A stretch of 64,000 nt of DNA from Candidatus Brachybacter algidus (GCA_016711705.1 JADJSK010000012.1:136704-200703); one strand, 5' to 3'; numbered from the stretch's first letter, positions 9,123 to 19,712 are shown. Numbers and translations are program-made. The notes: generated by a model from the letters alone, not told the origin.

Positions 9123-9905
9123 TCATTGTCCGCGTTGCCTCACCACTTCATACAACAACACTGCAGCACTCACTGACACATTCAACGAATCATTGTGCCC
9201 CAACATAGGAATCTTGATAATGCGATCTGCAGCTTCTCTCCAGAATTTTGTCAAACCAGTATCCTCTGCACCAAACACAAATGCTGTTCCTGAGGTGTAA
9301 TCCATGTCAGTATAAAACTTATCCGTTTGTAATGCTGCGGCATATACTTTGATATTATTTTCCTTGCACCATAATTTAATTTCCTCAGCCCCTGCATAGG
9401 CTATCTGATTAGAAAATACCGTGCCCACGCTCGAACGGATGACATTGGGGTGAAAGAAATTATGATGGTCTTGACTTAAAATTACCGCATCCGCACCTAC
9501 CGCATCACATGTTCTCAAGAGCGCACCAAGATTGCCGGGTTTTTCAATATTTTCAAGGATGATGATGAGTGGATTTTCCGGAAGTTGTATCTGAGAAAGA
9601 TCTAAAACAGGTTCTTTTAAAACTGCAAGTATATAACTGGCATCTTCCCTATAAACCAGCCTTGAGAATAAGTCATGTTTCAAAATTGTTACCGAAACCT
9701 GATCAAATTCTTTTTCCGGAAATGCAGTCTTATATTTATCATCGATGTAAACCTCTTCCAATTCATAATTATGCTCCAGCGCAGCACGAATTTCCTTCAA
9801 GCCTTCGATTATAAAAAGTTTGCTTTTGCGGCGAAACTTATTATCTGTCGAGAGTTTCAGCAGTTTTTTAAAACGTTCATTGTGAGGGCTTTCTATGAGC
9901 AGCAT
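9123..9905 (-). CDS. SpoU/TrmH-family RNA 2'-O-methyltransferase
   Basis: A 260-residue SPOUT-class methylase acting on rRNA or tRNA ribose with S-adenosylmethionine. The three SpoU motifs are present: ENIEKPGNLGALLRTCDAVGAD (motif 1, region 140-165), VFGAEDTGLT (motif 2) and IPMLGHNDSLNVSVSAAVLLYE (motif 3, the trefoil-knot end). An N-terminal substrate-binding domain starting SPHNERFKKLLKL resembles RlmB/TsnR-type proteins. The exact target nucleotide cannot be read from sequence. TACCTTGT, near the -7 consensus, precedes the ATG. Confidence 0.9.
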   Translation of the reverse strand: MLLIESPHNERFKKLLKLSTDNKFRRKSKLFIIEGLKEIRAALEHNYELEEVYIDDKYKTAFPEKEFDQVSVTILKHDLFSRLVYREDASYILAVLKEPVLDLSQIQLPENPLIIILENIEKPGNLGALLRTCDAVGADAVILSQDHHNFFHPNVIRSSVGTVFSNQIAYAGAEEIKLWCKENNIKVYAAALQTDKFYTDMDYTSGTAFVFGAEDTGLTKFWREAADRIIKIPMLGHNDSLNVSVSAAVLLYEVVRQRGQ

Positions 9906-10022
9906 TCTTATTATATTTTATCACAAGGTAAAAAGAAACTATTGAAGTGTTAACCGATACTCAAATATGCGCTGAAAAGCCTATCAGGGTATTGTTCACA
10001 GAATATTTTATCGTATAAAAGC

Positions 10023-10064
10023 AAAAAAAAGGCAATCCTATGTGAAGAATTGCCTTTTTTAAAA
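10023..10064 (-). terminator. Rho-independent-like hairpin with A and T tracts
   Basis: Stem AAAAAGGCAAT / ATTGCCTTTTT with a 12-base loop. It lies just downstream of the T9SS gene on the minus strand; the symmetric A/T tracts let it work in both directions. Confidence 0.75.
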
Positions 10065-10112
10065 TCAATCAAAAGTCGCCATTGTAGCTTCTTTTACCTC
10101 TAAGATGGGCTA

Positions 10113-13100
10113 TTACATTTTAACAAACTTATTGACCTTCTTATCAACAGATTTTATGAAATAAATACCTTTTTCAAATTTGCCGATATCTATTACTTCA
10201 ATTAAACTTGTTCCTACACCGGATAGTATCAATTCACCAAAAGCATTAGTTATTTGATAATTAGTACCCGCACCTATTCCTTTTACTTGAATAAAATCAT
10301 TGGCCGGATTCGGTGCTATTTCAATGGATTGTTGTACGGATTTACCATTCTTAAATACAATGATATTGCTGAAACTCACAGAACCATCGATATTTACCAT
10401 TTGTAGACGATAATATGCCACTGCATTACCGGTAAAATTATTATCAATCGCTTGATAATCCGTATTTCCATTGCTGGTATTAAGTGCTGTTACTTCCTTG
10501 AAAGCGGTAAATAATTTTCCGTCAATCGATTTTTCAACAATATAAGAACGCATATTTAATTCTGAAGCTACTTTCCATTTTAAATGAACGGTATTGTCAT
10601 TGCCAATTCTGCCATTAAACGTAATTAACTGAACAGGTAAGACTGTTAAGCCTGGCATAGGACGTACACCAGTGGCTGCCGTGCCGCCTGAGAATGAAGT
10701 TACTCCGGCAAACTCTACATATTTAACACCATCTTGAAATAGTGTCGTGCCCATAAGTTGTTTAGGACTTCCTGTAATGGCTGCCGCACTAATGTGTGTA
10801 GCAGGATCAAAGTTTACGCCAACGGTTTTAAACCATAATTTGCCTGCATCAAAACGCATAGAAGGGTTGGCATTAATAAAAGCGATCTTATCTGCATCCA
10901 TGGCTGAATATTCCGCATCGGTAAAATAAAAGCGAACATTTACCGGTTCGTCAATTGAATTGCCCATTGCATTTACATTCCAATAGCGGCTCATGCTATA
11001 GTTGGCAGTGTTATTTACCGCATCTTCTTGCTTAGTATATCCTGCCGGGTCTATGGTAATAGTGGCTGTAGCGGCTGCTTTTGTCAATGCATTGGCAGTG
11101 CTTAGTGTACCATCCGGAGCCCATTTTATAGCAAAAATATATTTGTTCGGTTGAGTTGGGTCTTCATAATACGTAAAACCGTCTGAGTTGTCACATTTAT
11201 TAACGGCTGTAAGTGTCGCACTATTTAATATCACCTGGTTTTTATATAATTGAACTGTGGCGGTGCTTATAGTGCAAGATGCACTTTCGGTAACTGCGCA
11301 ATAAAATTTGTATCCTGCGAAAGTAGCCGTGTTCAATATATTTAATGTGGTAGCAGTAGATCCGGTAAAGTTAGCACCATCAACAGCTGCTGTCCATGGA
11401 GATGCGATACCGTCATTGTAATACCATAGGTAAGTCAATGCAGTACCTGTAGCTGCCACAGTAAAACTACTTGCTCCAGATCCACAAACGATATCAGATG
11501 GTTGGCTTGTAATTGTTGCTGCGCTTGCCGTTGTTGTGTAATCCGCTATTATTTGTATATCATCAATTGCCCAAAGTTCATTATTGGCTCCATCGTCATT
11601 TAAAATATCAATCATTAATCGCACATATTCATTACCCGCAGGAATGCTTAGTTCAATCATGTTTTTGGTGGTCGTTCCTGTTACAGTGCCAGATGTATTG
11701 TACATATTGCCTAAATAATCCCAGCGTTCGCTGTTGGATAAAGTTCCGGTAACAGTAGTAGTTACCTGACTATTACTACTTGCGTTAAACCAATCAGAAG
11801 AACTGGTCACATCATTCACGATAGTAGTACTCGCTGCTGTAGCGCCGTATCTTGCAAAAGCCCTGACAAAATCTTCTGCATCGGCACCGTTATTACTGCT
11901 CATATTGGTTGAGATCGAAGATACATACACCCTTATTTTAACGTTGGTGGCATTAGCATAATCAGGTATTTGAATGGCATCAAAATAAATTTTACTGATT
12001 GGACCATCACCGCCATCATTTCTTGATTGTTGCACATAAGCATAACTGCCATTTCGCGTAAAGCCTGTTGCTCCGGCGTTCGTTGGATTATCTGTACTTG
12101 GTCCAGACCCTACTTTATATACGCCCCGTTGGCTGCCACTAAAGTTTCTACAAATGGTGCCAGAATTTAAAGCACCATTTACTCCATTATCGTAAAAGGC
12201 AGATGGTGGTGGTCCTGTTACAAAAGTTTCTGCCATGCAGCCACAAGAGTTTCTATTGGCGGGAAACTGATCTCCATTTGTTCCTCTTAAGTAATAATTC
12301 ATTTCAACCAATGAAGGGTGTGGCAAATAGTTTTGCAGCCCCGTTGGTGTAGCACTTTGGTTTGGCACCGAAATACCTGTATAGCCGGTTTCCGGAAATT
12401 CGAATCCTTGAAAAGCTATTATTTTTGTTCCAGCCGCAGGTGGTGCACAACCTACCGTATAAGAATAATAAGTAGTAGGGCTAGGCTTTAAATCTGTTCC
12501 ACCACTATTAGTAGCGGTTATATAATATTGTACGGTGCTACCTTGAGGCATCCCTGGTATTGTAAAGGTGTAATTCGTACCACTTACCAATGTTGCATTA
12601 ACGGTGCCCCATCCACCACCATTTCGGCGGTAAGTTACTATCACGCTACTTGGTGAATTGGTCACACTGGCAGTACCAACCTGCGCCGAAGTACTTGTTG
12701 TGTTTGGAATGGCAGTATGTGTTATAACCGGTGCCGGAATTTCATCATCTACAATTGTAAGACTAAAGCTAGCATTGCTGCCAACTACAGCACTTCCTGT
12801 AAAGCTGCTTAATCCAAACGTAATGGTTCTGTTGCCATCTACAACTGCATTATTTACGATGGGGATATTAATTACTTGAATTCCGCTGCCGCTGAATGAT
12901 ACTGTGGTAGGAGAAACAAAGGTATAATCCGATAAAGGAGCAGTTCCACCTGTTACGCTGACATTTACTCCGTAAGTGCCGGTGCCGCAACCATTAAGCG
13001 TAAGTACATAGCTGCCTCCATTTTCAGATATGTTATCACTTGATACCGCAAAAGAAATAGTTGGATTAATGGTCAATACCAATGTTTTTGTATCGGACCC

Positions 13101-13990
13101 TGCGGCATTGGTAGCAGTAATATCAACATTGAATATGCCCGTTGCAGTTGGCGAACCTGTGATAGCCCCTGTGCTGGTATTGACACTTAATCCTGCCGGC
13201 AGGTTAATGGCATTGTAGCTCGTAGGTGAGTTGGTGGCGGTGATGGTATAATTAAATGGGTTACCGCAGGTACCGCTTGCTGTCAATGCACTTGTAATAG
13301 AGGGGGCAATTACTGCAGCTGAAGTGGCGTAGAGGGTAAAGTCATCGATGCCGATATGGGCATTGTTGCCGGAACCAGCTCCGTTTGCAATGGTAAACCT
13401 AAAATCTACTGTAGCTGATGCGGGAATAGATAAACCTGTTATAGTTATAGACCGGGGTGTAGATGTCAAAATAAATGCAGGTGCAGTTGTGCCTGTAGGT
13501 GCAGTGAACAGCGTTGTTCCTGTAATTCCTGTAGAACCATAGGTAGCTGCATTTATTCTATAAGTAAAGTCCACTGTAGTGGCCCTACCAGCCAATGTAA
13601 ATTGTTCTACATTCCACGCAATCACAAATCCATCTAATATAGAAGCGGTATTATTAACCCCACTAAATGTAAAGGAAGTAGACCCTGAAGTAGCTTGTTT
13701 CTGTAAAATTGAATAATCGCTACTGCTGGTACTTGCCCTTCCGGCGTAACAATTATTCCCATTCGCTTGACTAGTACTTGGTGTAGATGAACCTGCAGTT
13801 ACAATTGGATAAGTAGTGTTATAAGATGCTGTGGCAACAACCCAATTGCTTGGTAAAGTGGCTGCCGTGCCCCTAAATGCATCAAAATCCTGTGTATACG
13901 TATTACCCGAGCCTGTGCCGGTGATAGAATATTGAGCACTTGAAAATGTTGTTAAGAAAATAGCAAAATTAGTGTAAATAATATCCTCAT
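10113..13990 (-). CDS. Very large secreted surface protein with T9SS sorting domain, one frameshift near the signal peptide
   Basis: From GTG 13625 the frame gives 1170 residues, but it stays open upstream to about 13996, and ATG 13990 in another frame encodes a signal-peptide start (MRILFTLILLF) that joins it after a one-base shift near 13955. Bridged length is about 1290. After the signal comes a repeated beta-rich region: an Ig-like/He_PIG module (PAGLSVNTSTGAITG), a Calx-beta-like module (SENGGSYVLTL...FSLTIVDDE), fibronectin-like stretches, a second ligand-like region and finally a type A T9SS sorting domain (IAPNPANDFIQV...KGIYFIKSV). It is exported by Sec, crosses the outer membrane by T9SS and is anchored or released outside. 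No catalytic domain is visible; adhesion is a guess. A terminator follows. Confidence 0.85.
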
Positions 13991-14265
13991 ACTTCTAATA
14001 TTTTTGTTGTTCAGTTGTTTAATAATTTGTCTAACACTTATTTTAATGTAGTGTTGTGACAATTGCAATTTGGTGCACTATTTCCGAGGGTGAAACTCAC
14101 ATTATTGAGGTTAAAAGTGTATAAATAATTTTGTTGCGGTAAGATATTTAAATTAAAAGCTGAAATCTTTTAATAAATCAACTATTAATATTACAATGCC
14201 TCTCCACTTTTATTTTACATATTTCCTCTTTTTTTACCACCTTTGCGGATTAATATAAATAACAC

Positions 14266-15540
14266 ATGGATTTATTTGAAAGATTAAAAGCTTCTGATCA
14301 AGGCCATTTAGGTAAATGGTCTGAAGAAGCAGATGGATATGATATGTTTCCTAAACTGGAAGGTGAACTGGGGCCAAGAATGCAATTCAATGGTCATGAG
14401 GTGATCAACTGGAGTATCAATCACTATTTAGGACTAGCCAATCACCCTGAAGTAAGAGCCGCGGATTCGAAAGCAGCTGAGGACTGGGGCATGGCATACC
14501 CAATGGGTGCGCGCATGATGAGCGGAAACACGGCTCAACATGAACAACTAGAGCAGGAGCTTGCGGATTTCGTGGATAAAGAATCTTCAATTCTTCTTAA
14601 CTACGGTTATCAGGGTGTTGTTTCAGCTATCGACTGCCTGGTGACGCGTCATGACGTCATAGTTTATGACTCTGAAAGTCATGCTTGCATTGTAGATGGA
14701 GTAAGATTGCACCTAGGCAAACGTTTTGCTTTCGACCATAACAATATCGAGAGTCTGCGCACCAATCTTAAAAGAGCCAAAAATCTAACTGACGTTTCTG
14801 GAGGTAGTATTTTGGTGATCACAGAAGGTGTATTCGGCATGAGAGGAGATCAGGGCAAGTTGAAAGAGATCGTCGAATTGAAAAAGGAATTTCAATTCAG
14901 AATGTTTGTAGACGACGCACACGGCTTTGGTACTTTGGGTAAAAATGGCGCAGGTGCAGGTGTAGAGCAAGGTGTTCAGGATGAAATAGATATCTATTTT
15001 GCGACTTTTGCGAAGAGTATGGGCAGCATCGGAGCTTTCATAGCAAGTGACAAACACGTAGTTAAATATTTGAGATTCAATATTCGTTCCCAGATATTTG
15101 CGAAAGCAATGCCTATGCCATTAGTTGTCGGTAACCTGAAGCGTCTTGATATGATCCGCGACAGTGCTGAGTTGAAAGATAAACTATGGGTTAATGTAGA
15201 TTATCTACAGGCGGGCCTTAAAGAAAGAGGTTTTAATATAGGCGATACCGATTCTTGTGTAACACCTGTATATCTGAAAGGAACCATTGAAGAAGCAATG
15301 GTTCTAGTGCGTGATCTAAGAGAGAATTATCATATATTCTGTTCAATGGTGGCATATCCGGTCATCCCGAGAGGCATGATCATTTTGAGGTTGATACCGA
15401 CTGCTGTCCACACGATAGCCGACATCGATGAAACTTTAACAGCATTTAGCATCATCAAAGACAAACTCGAAGCGGGGATTTACAAGACACAGGCAGATGA
15501 GATCTATGGAGTTCCAAAATTGTCTTCTGCTACTAACTAG
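14266..15540 (+). CDS. Serine palmitoyltransferase-like alpha-oxoamine synthase
   Basis: A 424-residue PLP enzyme that condenses an amino acid with an acyl thioester, releasing CO2. Motifs are INWSINHYLGLANHPEV, PMGARMMSGNTAQHE, VDDAHGFGTLG and the PLP-lysine FAKSMGS (K250). This matches the Bacteroidota SPT group, which starts sphingolipid synthesis, and the close cysteate acyltransferases of sulfonolipid synthesis; sequence alone does not settle serine versus cysteate. It leads a co-directional cluster with a VOC protein (39 bases downstream) and an FAD oxidoreductase. CACCTTTG, close to a -7 box, lies about 20 bases upstream of the ATG. Confidence 0.85.
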   Translation: MDLFERLKASDQGHLGKWSEEADGYDMFPKLEGELGPRMQFNGHEVINWSINHYLGLANHPEVRAADSKAAEDWGMAYPMGARMMSGNTAQHEQLEQELADFVDKESSILLNYGYQGVVSAIDCLVTRHDVIVYDSESHACIVDGVRLHLGKRFAFDHNNIESLRTNLKRAKNLTDVSGGSILVITEGVFGMRGDQGKLKEIVELKKEFQFRMFVDDAHGFGTLGKNGAGAGVEQGVQDEIDIYFATFAKSMGSIGAFIASDKHVVKYLRFNIRSQIFAKAMPMPLVVGNLKRLDMIRDSAELKDKLWVNVDYLQAGLKERGFNIGDTDSCVTPVYLKGTIEEAMVLVRDLRENYHIFCSMVAYPVIPRGMIILRLIPTAVHTIADIDETLTAFSIIKDKLEAGIYKTQADEIYGVPKLSSATN

Positions 15541-15579
15541 TCACACAAAGTCTGTTTTATAAATATTAAAATAACAAGG

Positions 15580-16638
15580 GTGAAGCCAATAATTAGTGGA
15601 ATTCAGCAAATAGGTATCGGAGTTTCGGATGTTCATGAAGCATGGAACTGGTACAATAAGGCATTCGGCATGGATATTCCTGTCTTTGAGGAGGCAGCTA
15701 CGGCTAAGTTGATGTTACCTTATACTGGTGGTAAACCACATGATAGGCACGCTATTCTCGCCATGAATCTTCGTGGTGGCGGGGGATTTGAGATTTGGCA
15801 ATATACAAGCAGAACGCCACAAGCACCCAAGTTTGAAATTCAACTTGGCGACTTGGGCATCTTCATGGCGAAGATCAAAACTTCCAATATTAAAAAGGCC
15901 TTTACTCACATGATAGATTGTGGTGGAACGCTGCTTTCTGAGATCACAAAATCGGTGAATGGCAAACAACATTTCTATGTGCGTGATCCTTATGGAAATC
16001 ATTTTGAGGTAGTAGAACAAGATGACTGGTTTGGTGGTGGTGACAGCGACTTCGGTGGATGCTGCGGTGTGGTTATTGGTGTGAGTGACATTGAAAAATC
16101 CAAAATGTACTACAGGACTTTACTCGGATACGACAAGGTAACCGGTGAAACGGAAGTCATGGATACGGAGTGGAAAAATATGCCTGGTGGAGAAAAGAAG
16201 TTCAAAAGAGTGGTCTTGACACACGAAAGTCCTCGGAAAGGTCCGTTTTCAAAACTTTTAGGCGCTTCATCTATAGAACTTGTGCAAGCGCTGGATTATG
16301 AACCGGAGAAGATTTATGCCAAACGTTTTTGGGGAGATCTTGGATACATACATTTATGTTTTGATATCCAGGGAATGCCGGAGATGAAGCAATTGTGTGA
16401 GCAATTTGGATATCCATTTACGGTGGATAGCAGCGATTCCTTCGATATGGGAGCGGCTGCAGGGCACTTTTCGTATGTAGAAGATCCCGATGGAACATTA
16501 ATAGAATTTGTGGAAACACATAAAATTCCGATTCTCAAAAAGATTGGGTGGTATCTAAATCTGAAAGACAGAGATCCGGAGAAGGCGCTTCCCACTTGGA
16601 TGTTGAAGGCGTTGAGGTTTTCTAGGAAGAGGGTGTGA
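15580..16638 (+). CDS. Two-domain VOC (glyoxalase/dioxygenase-fold) protein
   Basis: A 352-residue protein starting at GTG 15580, the only start that keeps the whole first domain. Two VOC modules are visible: residues about 5-140 (IQQIGIGVSDVHEAWNWY ... FYVRDPYGNHFEVVEQ) and 160-320 (GVVIGVSDIEKSKMYY ... SYVEDPDGTLIEFVETHK). Conserved Glu/His ends of both modules suggest metal binding. The reaction is unknown. Position between the SPT-like enzyme and a phytoene-desaturase-like oxidase suggests that it modifies or epimerises an intermediate of the same lipid pathway; this is inference only. Confidence 0.75.
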   Translation: MKPIISGIQQIGIGVSDVHEAWNWYNKAFGMDIPVFEEAATAKLMLPYTGGKPHDRHAILAMNLRGGGGFEIWQYTSRTPQAPKFEIQLGDLGIFMAKIKTSNIKKAFTHMIDCGGTLLSEITKSVNGKQHFYVRDPYGNHFEVVEQDDWFGGGDSDFGGCCGVVIGVSDIEKSKMYYRTLLGYDKVTGETEVMDTEWKNMPGGEKKFKRVVLTHESPRKGPFSKLLGASSIELVQALDYEPEKIYAKRFWGDLGYIHLCFDIQGMPEMKQLCEQFGYPFTVDSSDSFDMGAAAGHFSYVEDPDGTLIEFVETHKIPILKKIGWYLNLKDRDPEKALPTWMLKALRFSRKRV

Positions 16639-16680
16639 GGTCTTTAAATAATAAGTCAAAGACACCCCGGCCCTTGGCCA

Positions 16681-16697
16681 CCCCTCTAAAAGAGGGG
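16681..16697. repeat. Short hairpin CCCCTCTAAAAGAGGGG
   Basis: Seven-base arms around AAA, in the 105-base gap before the oxidoreductase gene. This sequence type is scattered between genes in Bacteroidota; it may weaken read-through or mark a REP element. Confidence 0.45.
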
Positions 16698-16743
16698 AAG
16701 GGGGAAATCTTCCACAACATTATTTTAGGAGTAAAAGGATTTC

Positions 16744-18274
16744 GTGCGGAAGCCAATTAATAAAACAGTAAATATTATCGGTGCCGGAATCGCAGGATTA
16801 TCGGTAGGTTGTTATTTGCAGAAAAATGGTTTTGAGACACAGATCTTTGAAAAACACAATATTCCCGGAGGATTGTGCACTTCCTGGCAGATCGGGGATT
16901 ATACCTTTGATGGATGTGCGCATTGGATACTTGGAACCGGCCCTGGTAGTGCCTTTTATCAAATGTGGTCGGAGGTGATTGACATGGATGAGTTGGTAGT
17001 GGTCAATCATCAATATCGCATAAAGCTGGAGGTAAAAGATCACCTCAATAAGTATGGCGAAAACTCTTTTTATCTGTACAATAATCTTGAGCAGTTAGAG
17101 GAATATATGATCGACCTGGCTCCCGAGGATGAAAAGATGATCAAAGAATTCACAGGTTTGGTTAGAACTTTGCAAAAATTTGATCTTCCTCCGATAGACC
17201 ATGACGATGGTTGGTGGAATAAATTGAAGCGCAATATGGCAAGAGCGAAATATCTCGAATTGTTGTTTCTTTTTATGAAATACAAGGGTCAGACCAATTT
17301 TACGTTTGCAGACAAACTTAAAAGCCCATTTCTTAAGGAAGTTTTCCAATTACTTTACGACAACGACGAAGTCGATATTATGGTCATCGCTGTGCCCATG
17401 GCGAGTTATGATCTCGAAAGTGCCGGATATCCCATGGGCGGTTCGCTTGCATTTGCGCAACGTATTGAAAAAAGGTATTTGGAAACGGGCGGAAAAATAC
17501 ATTACAAAACGCCTGTTTTGAAAGTTGTGACTGATGATAAATCTGTCACCAGCATTATTGTTCGTAATAATGTAATCTATGAATCTGATTATTTGATTTC
17601 TGCCGGTGACTGGCACCATACGATATTCGAATTGTTGGCGGGAAAGTTTGCCACGCCACTTCAACTTGATCTAAAGAATCTAAAGAAGTTACAGCCATTT
17701 TTCTCCTCTATTCAGGCTTCTTTTGGTGTCAATAAAGATCTGACGGGAAGATCACATTTTAGTCGTTTTCCTTTGGAAGAAAATCTTGTCTCGCCAGATG
17801 GAACAGTGTATGAGCGATTTGAGATCCACAATTATAGCTACGACCCGACAATGGCACCTCCCGGAAAAACCTGTTTGGTAACTAATTTTTATACTTCTAA
17901 GGCCGATTACTGGATCGATCATCGAAAAAAAAACCGGACCGATTATCGTGCATTGAAATCAGAATTCCTGAATAAATGTGCAGCAATAGTTTGTAAAAAC
18001 TTGACTTGCTGCCGGAAGATATAGAAGTTATGGATCTTTCCACTCCTGCGACATTCCATCGTTACACAGGCAATTGGAAAGGCAGCACTCAGGGCTGGCT
18101 TGCCGGCAAAAACCTTTAGCTCCTTCGCCTGTAAAACTACGAGTTCCCGGCCTCGATAATATGTTTCTCTGCAGTCACTGGAATCAACCCGGTGGTGGAC
18201 TCCCGATCGCGATCAAGACGGGGAGGGATCTGGCGATGTTGTTGTGTAAGGAGAATGGGGTGAGGTTTAAGTAG
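16744..18274 (+). pseudogene. Phytoene desaturase-like FAD oxidoreductase, two frameshifts near 3' end
   Basis: Start GTG 16744. The N-terminus has a Rossmann FAD site (NIIGAGIAGLSVGCYL), then EKHNIPGGLCTSW, as in CrtI, retinol saturase and related flavin desaturases. The first frame stops at 18024. The rest of the family C-terminus continues in other frames: EDIEVMDLSTPATFHRYTG and GSTQGWLAG (about 18010-18115), then VPGLDNMFLCSHWNQPGGGLP to the stop at 18274. Two single-base shifts near 18000 and 18112 restore about 510 residues. The retained C-terminal motif argues for assembly errors or very recent decay. Third gene of the SPT/VOC cluster; it may desaturate or saturate the long-chain base. 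Carotenoid enzymes are not nearby. Confidence 0.8.
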
Positions 18275-18354
18275 GTAAATTAGTGCCAAAGCCGCAAAAA
18301 CATTTATCAGCATAAAAAGGTTGTATCTTTAGCTTTATTAAATAGATTTTATAA

Positions 18355-18588
18355 ATGAATGCTCAAATATTGGAAAAAAAAATAGAACTTATTCAGTGGT
18401 TAACAACATTGGAGGACAAGGCGATAATTGAAAAACTTGTAAAATTAAGACAAGAAGAAACCAAAGACTGGTGGAGTTCTATATCAACTAATGAGCAAGA
18501 ATCAATAGAGAAAGGCATATCAGATGCTGAAGACGGAAAAATAATGCCACATGCTGACGTAAGAAATCTGTATGAAAATTGGATATAG
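18355..18588 (+). CDS. Antitoxin-like small protein paired with ParE
   Basis: A 77-residue acidic protein (region WWSSISTNEQESIEKGISDAEDGKIMPH in parts WWSSIS and SIEKGISDAEDGK) typical of Bacteroidota addiction antitoxins partnered with ParE/RelE toxins. It overlaps the toxin start by 17 bases. TATCTTTA, close to the -7 consensus, lies about 25 bases upstream. It would bind and mask the toxin. Confidence 0.8.
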   Translation: MNAQILEKKIELIQWLTTLEDKAIIEKLVKLRQEETKDWWSSISTNEQESIEKGISDAEDGKIMPHADVRNLYENWI

Positions 18589-18868
18589 AATTTATTGGAC
18601 GAACAATGCATTGGCAGAACTTGCGGCAACAATAACTTATCTAAAAGAGAATTTTTCAGACAAAGAACTTCGAAAACTTGCCTTTAAGATTGAATCAACT
18701 ATCCAGTTAATATCAATTAACCCAAATGTTTTCCCAAAATCCGAAATTAAGGATATATACAGAGTTGTTATTTTTAAATATAATACGATGTATTACAGAA
18801 ATTTTTTTCGAATAGACAAGACCCAACTCGTAAGAAAATTTGATGAGCGGTATTCTCCGGATAAATAA
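18572..18868 (+). CDS. parE: ParE/RelE-superfamily toxin
   Basis: A 98-residue toxin with the ParE pattern: IYWTNNALAELAATITYLKENFSDKEL at the N-terminus (shown here as YWTNNALAEL and TYLKENFSDKE), IESTIQLISINPNVFP in the middle and a basic C-terminal strand KFDERYSPDK. Relatives poison gyrase or cut mRNA. Translationally coupled to the antitoxin upstream; a HigA-like gene follows after 7 bases, which is unusual for a two-gene module. Confidence 0.85.
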   Translation: MKIGYRIYWTNNALAELAATITYLKENFSDKELRKLAFKIESTIQLISINPNVFPKSEIKDIYRVVIFKYNTMYYRNFFRIDKTQLVRKFDERYSPDK

Positions 18869-18875
18869 ATAGGCT

Positions 18876-19229
18876 ATGAAATGGAAAGTCCTAAAAACGG
18901 AAGAAGATTATAATAAAGCAAGTGCAAGGTTAATGGATATTTTCCAGGCGGAGCCTGACACGCTCGAGGGAAATGAACTTGAGTTGCTGATACTTTTGGT
19001 AAAGGATTATGATGAGCGGTATTATCCGCTTCCGCAAGTTGACATTCTTGAAGTCATAAAGGAAAAAATGGCGGAACGAGGTCTAAAAAACAAAGACCTT
19101 GAATCCGTTATTGGCAGCAAAGGATATGTATCTTCAATCTTGTCCGGACGCAGAGAAATCACACTGAAAATGGCGAAAAAATTAAAGGTGTTTTTCCAAA
19201 TACCTGCAGAATTATTTTTGCAAACCTAA
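18876..19229 (+). CDS. HigA-like HTH antitoxin without its own HigB
   Basis: A 117-residue protein with the HigA N-terminal box (LELLILLVKDYDERYYPLP) and an XRE HTH (LKNKDLESVIGSKGYVSSILSG in part GYVSSILSGRREIT). It starts 7 bases after the ParE-like stop, with no HigB beside it. It may be a third regulator of the ParE operon or the survivor of a broken hig module. Confidence 0.8.
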   Translation: MKWKVLKTEEDYNKASARLMDIFQAEPDTLEGNELELLILLVKDYDERYYPLPQVDILEVIKEKMAERGLKNKDLESVIGSKGYVSSILSGRREITLKMAKKLKVFFQIPAELFLQT

Positions 19230-19236
19230 ATCAATT

Positions 19237-19398
19237 ATGATACAATTCGAACAAGAATACAACACCACTGTAGAAAGAATGGAAAAGCTTTTACAAGATT
19301 CTAATAACATCGAAAATCACGATTCAAAAGGGTTTATAGAATTAAATCTTTTGTCTGATTTGGTTGCGGACTATGAGATGTATCATCCTGTCAAATAA
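19237..19398 (+). CDS. 53-residue HigA N-terminal-domain-like protein, no HTH
   Basis: ATG 19237 starts eight bases after the previous stop. The product (MIQFEQEYNTTVERMEKLL ... LLSDLVADYEMYHPVK) matches only the N-terminal helical box of HigA antitoxins and ends where the HTH would begin. A second such gene lies at 36595-36771 and shares LLSDLVADYE exactly. It may be a truncated antitoxin or a real short family that binds HigB-like toxins or HigA. Confidence 0.55.
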   Translation: MIQFEQEYNTTVERMEKLLQDSNNIENHDSKGFIELNLLSDLVADYEMYHPVK

Positions 19399-19668
19399 AT
19401 CAACTATGGAATATGGAAATATGATATTCCACCCTTCCTGAAAACTAAAGCGCTGCTCGAATATTAAGATTCAATTTTTACATCAAAATGTCACCGCCTT
19501 CGGGGTTCTGTTCTCCAGATCACCCTTAAACTATAAAAATGCCAACCTTTCAGGTTTATTAATTTTTGAAGAGAAATTCAAAAGGACGCCAGAACCCACC
19601 ATAGTTGCGACTTCATTAATTCTTGAATATCACTGTTCATTTATATAAAGCCGGACTTTGCTTTTAAG

Positions 19669-19712
19669 TTATCCATTGATAATGGATAACATCTTCCATT
19701 ATCAATGGATAA
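19669..19712. repeat. Perfect 18-bp inverted repeat upstream of GH97 gene
   Basis: Arms TTATCCATTGATAATGGA and its complement, separated by 8 bases. Each arm is part of a smaller palindrome (TTATCCATT-GAT-AATGGATAA). It ends 60 bases before the GH97 ATG and could be an operator or an attenuating hairpin. Confidence 0.6.

Noticed and set aside
10747..13542. Several 60-80 codon plus-strand frames
   Set aside because: They are antisense to the T9SS surface protein and of low complexity.
18842..19023. Shared GATGAGCGGTATT sequence in the parE end and the higA-like gene
   Set aside because: The match is short and in a motif (DERY) that both families can have independently; not a clear repeat.
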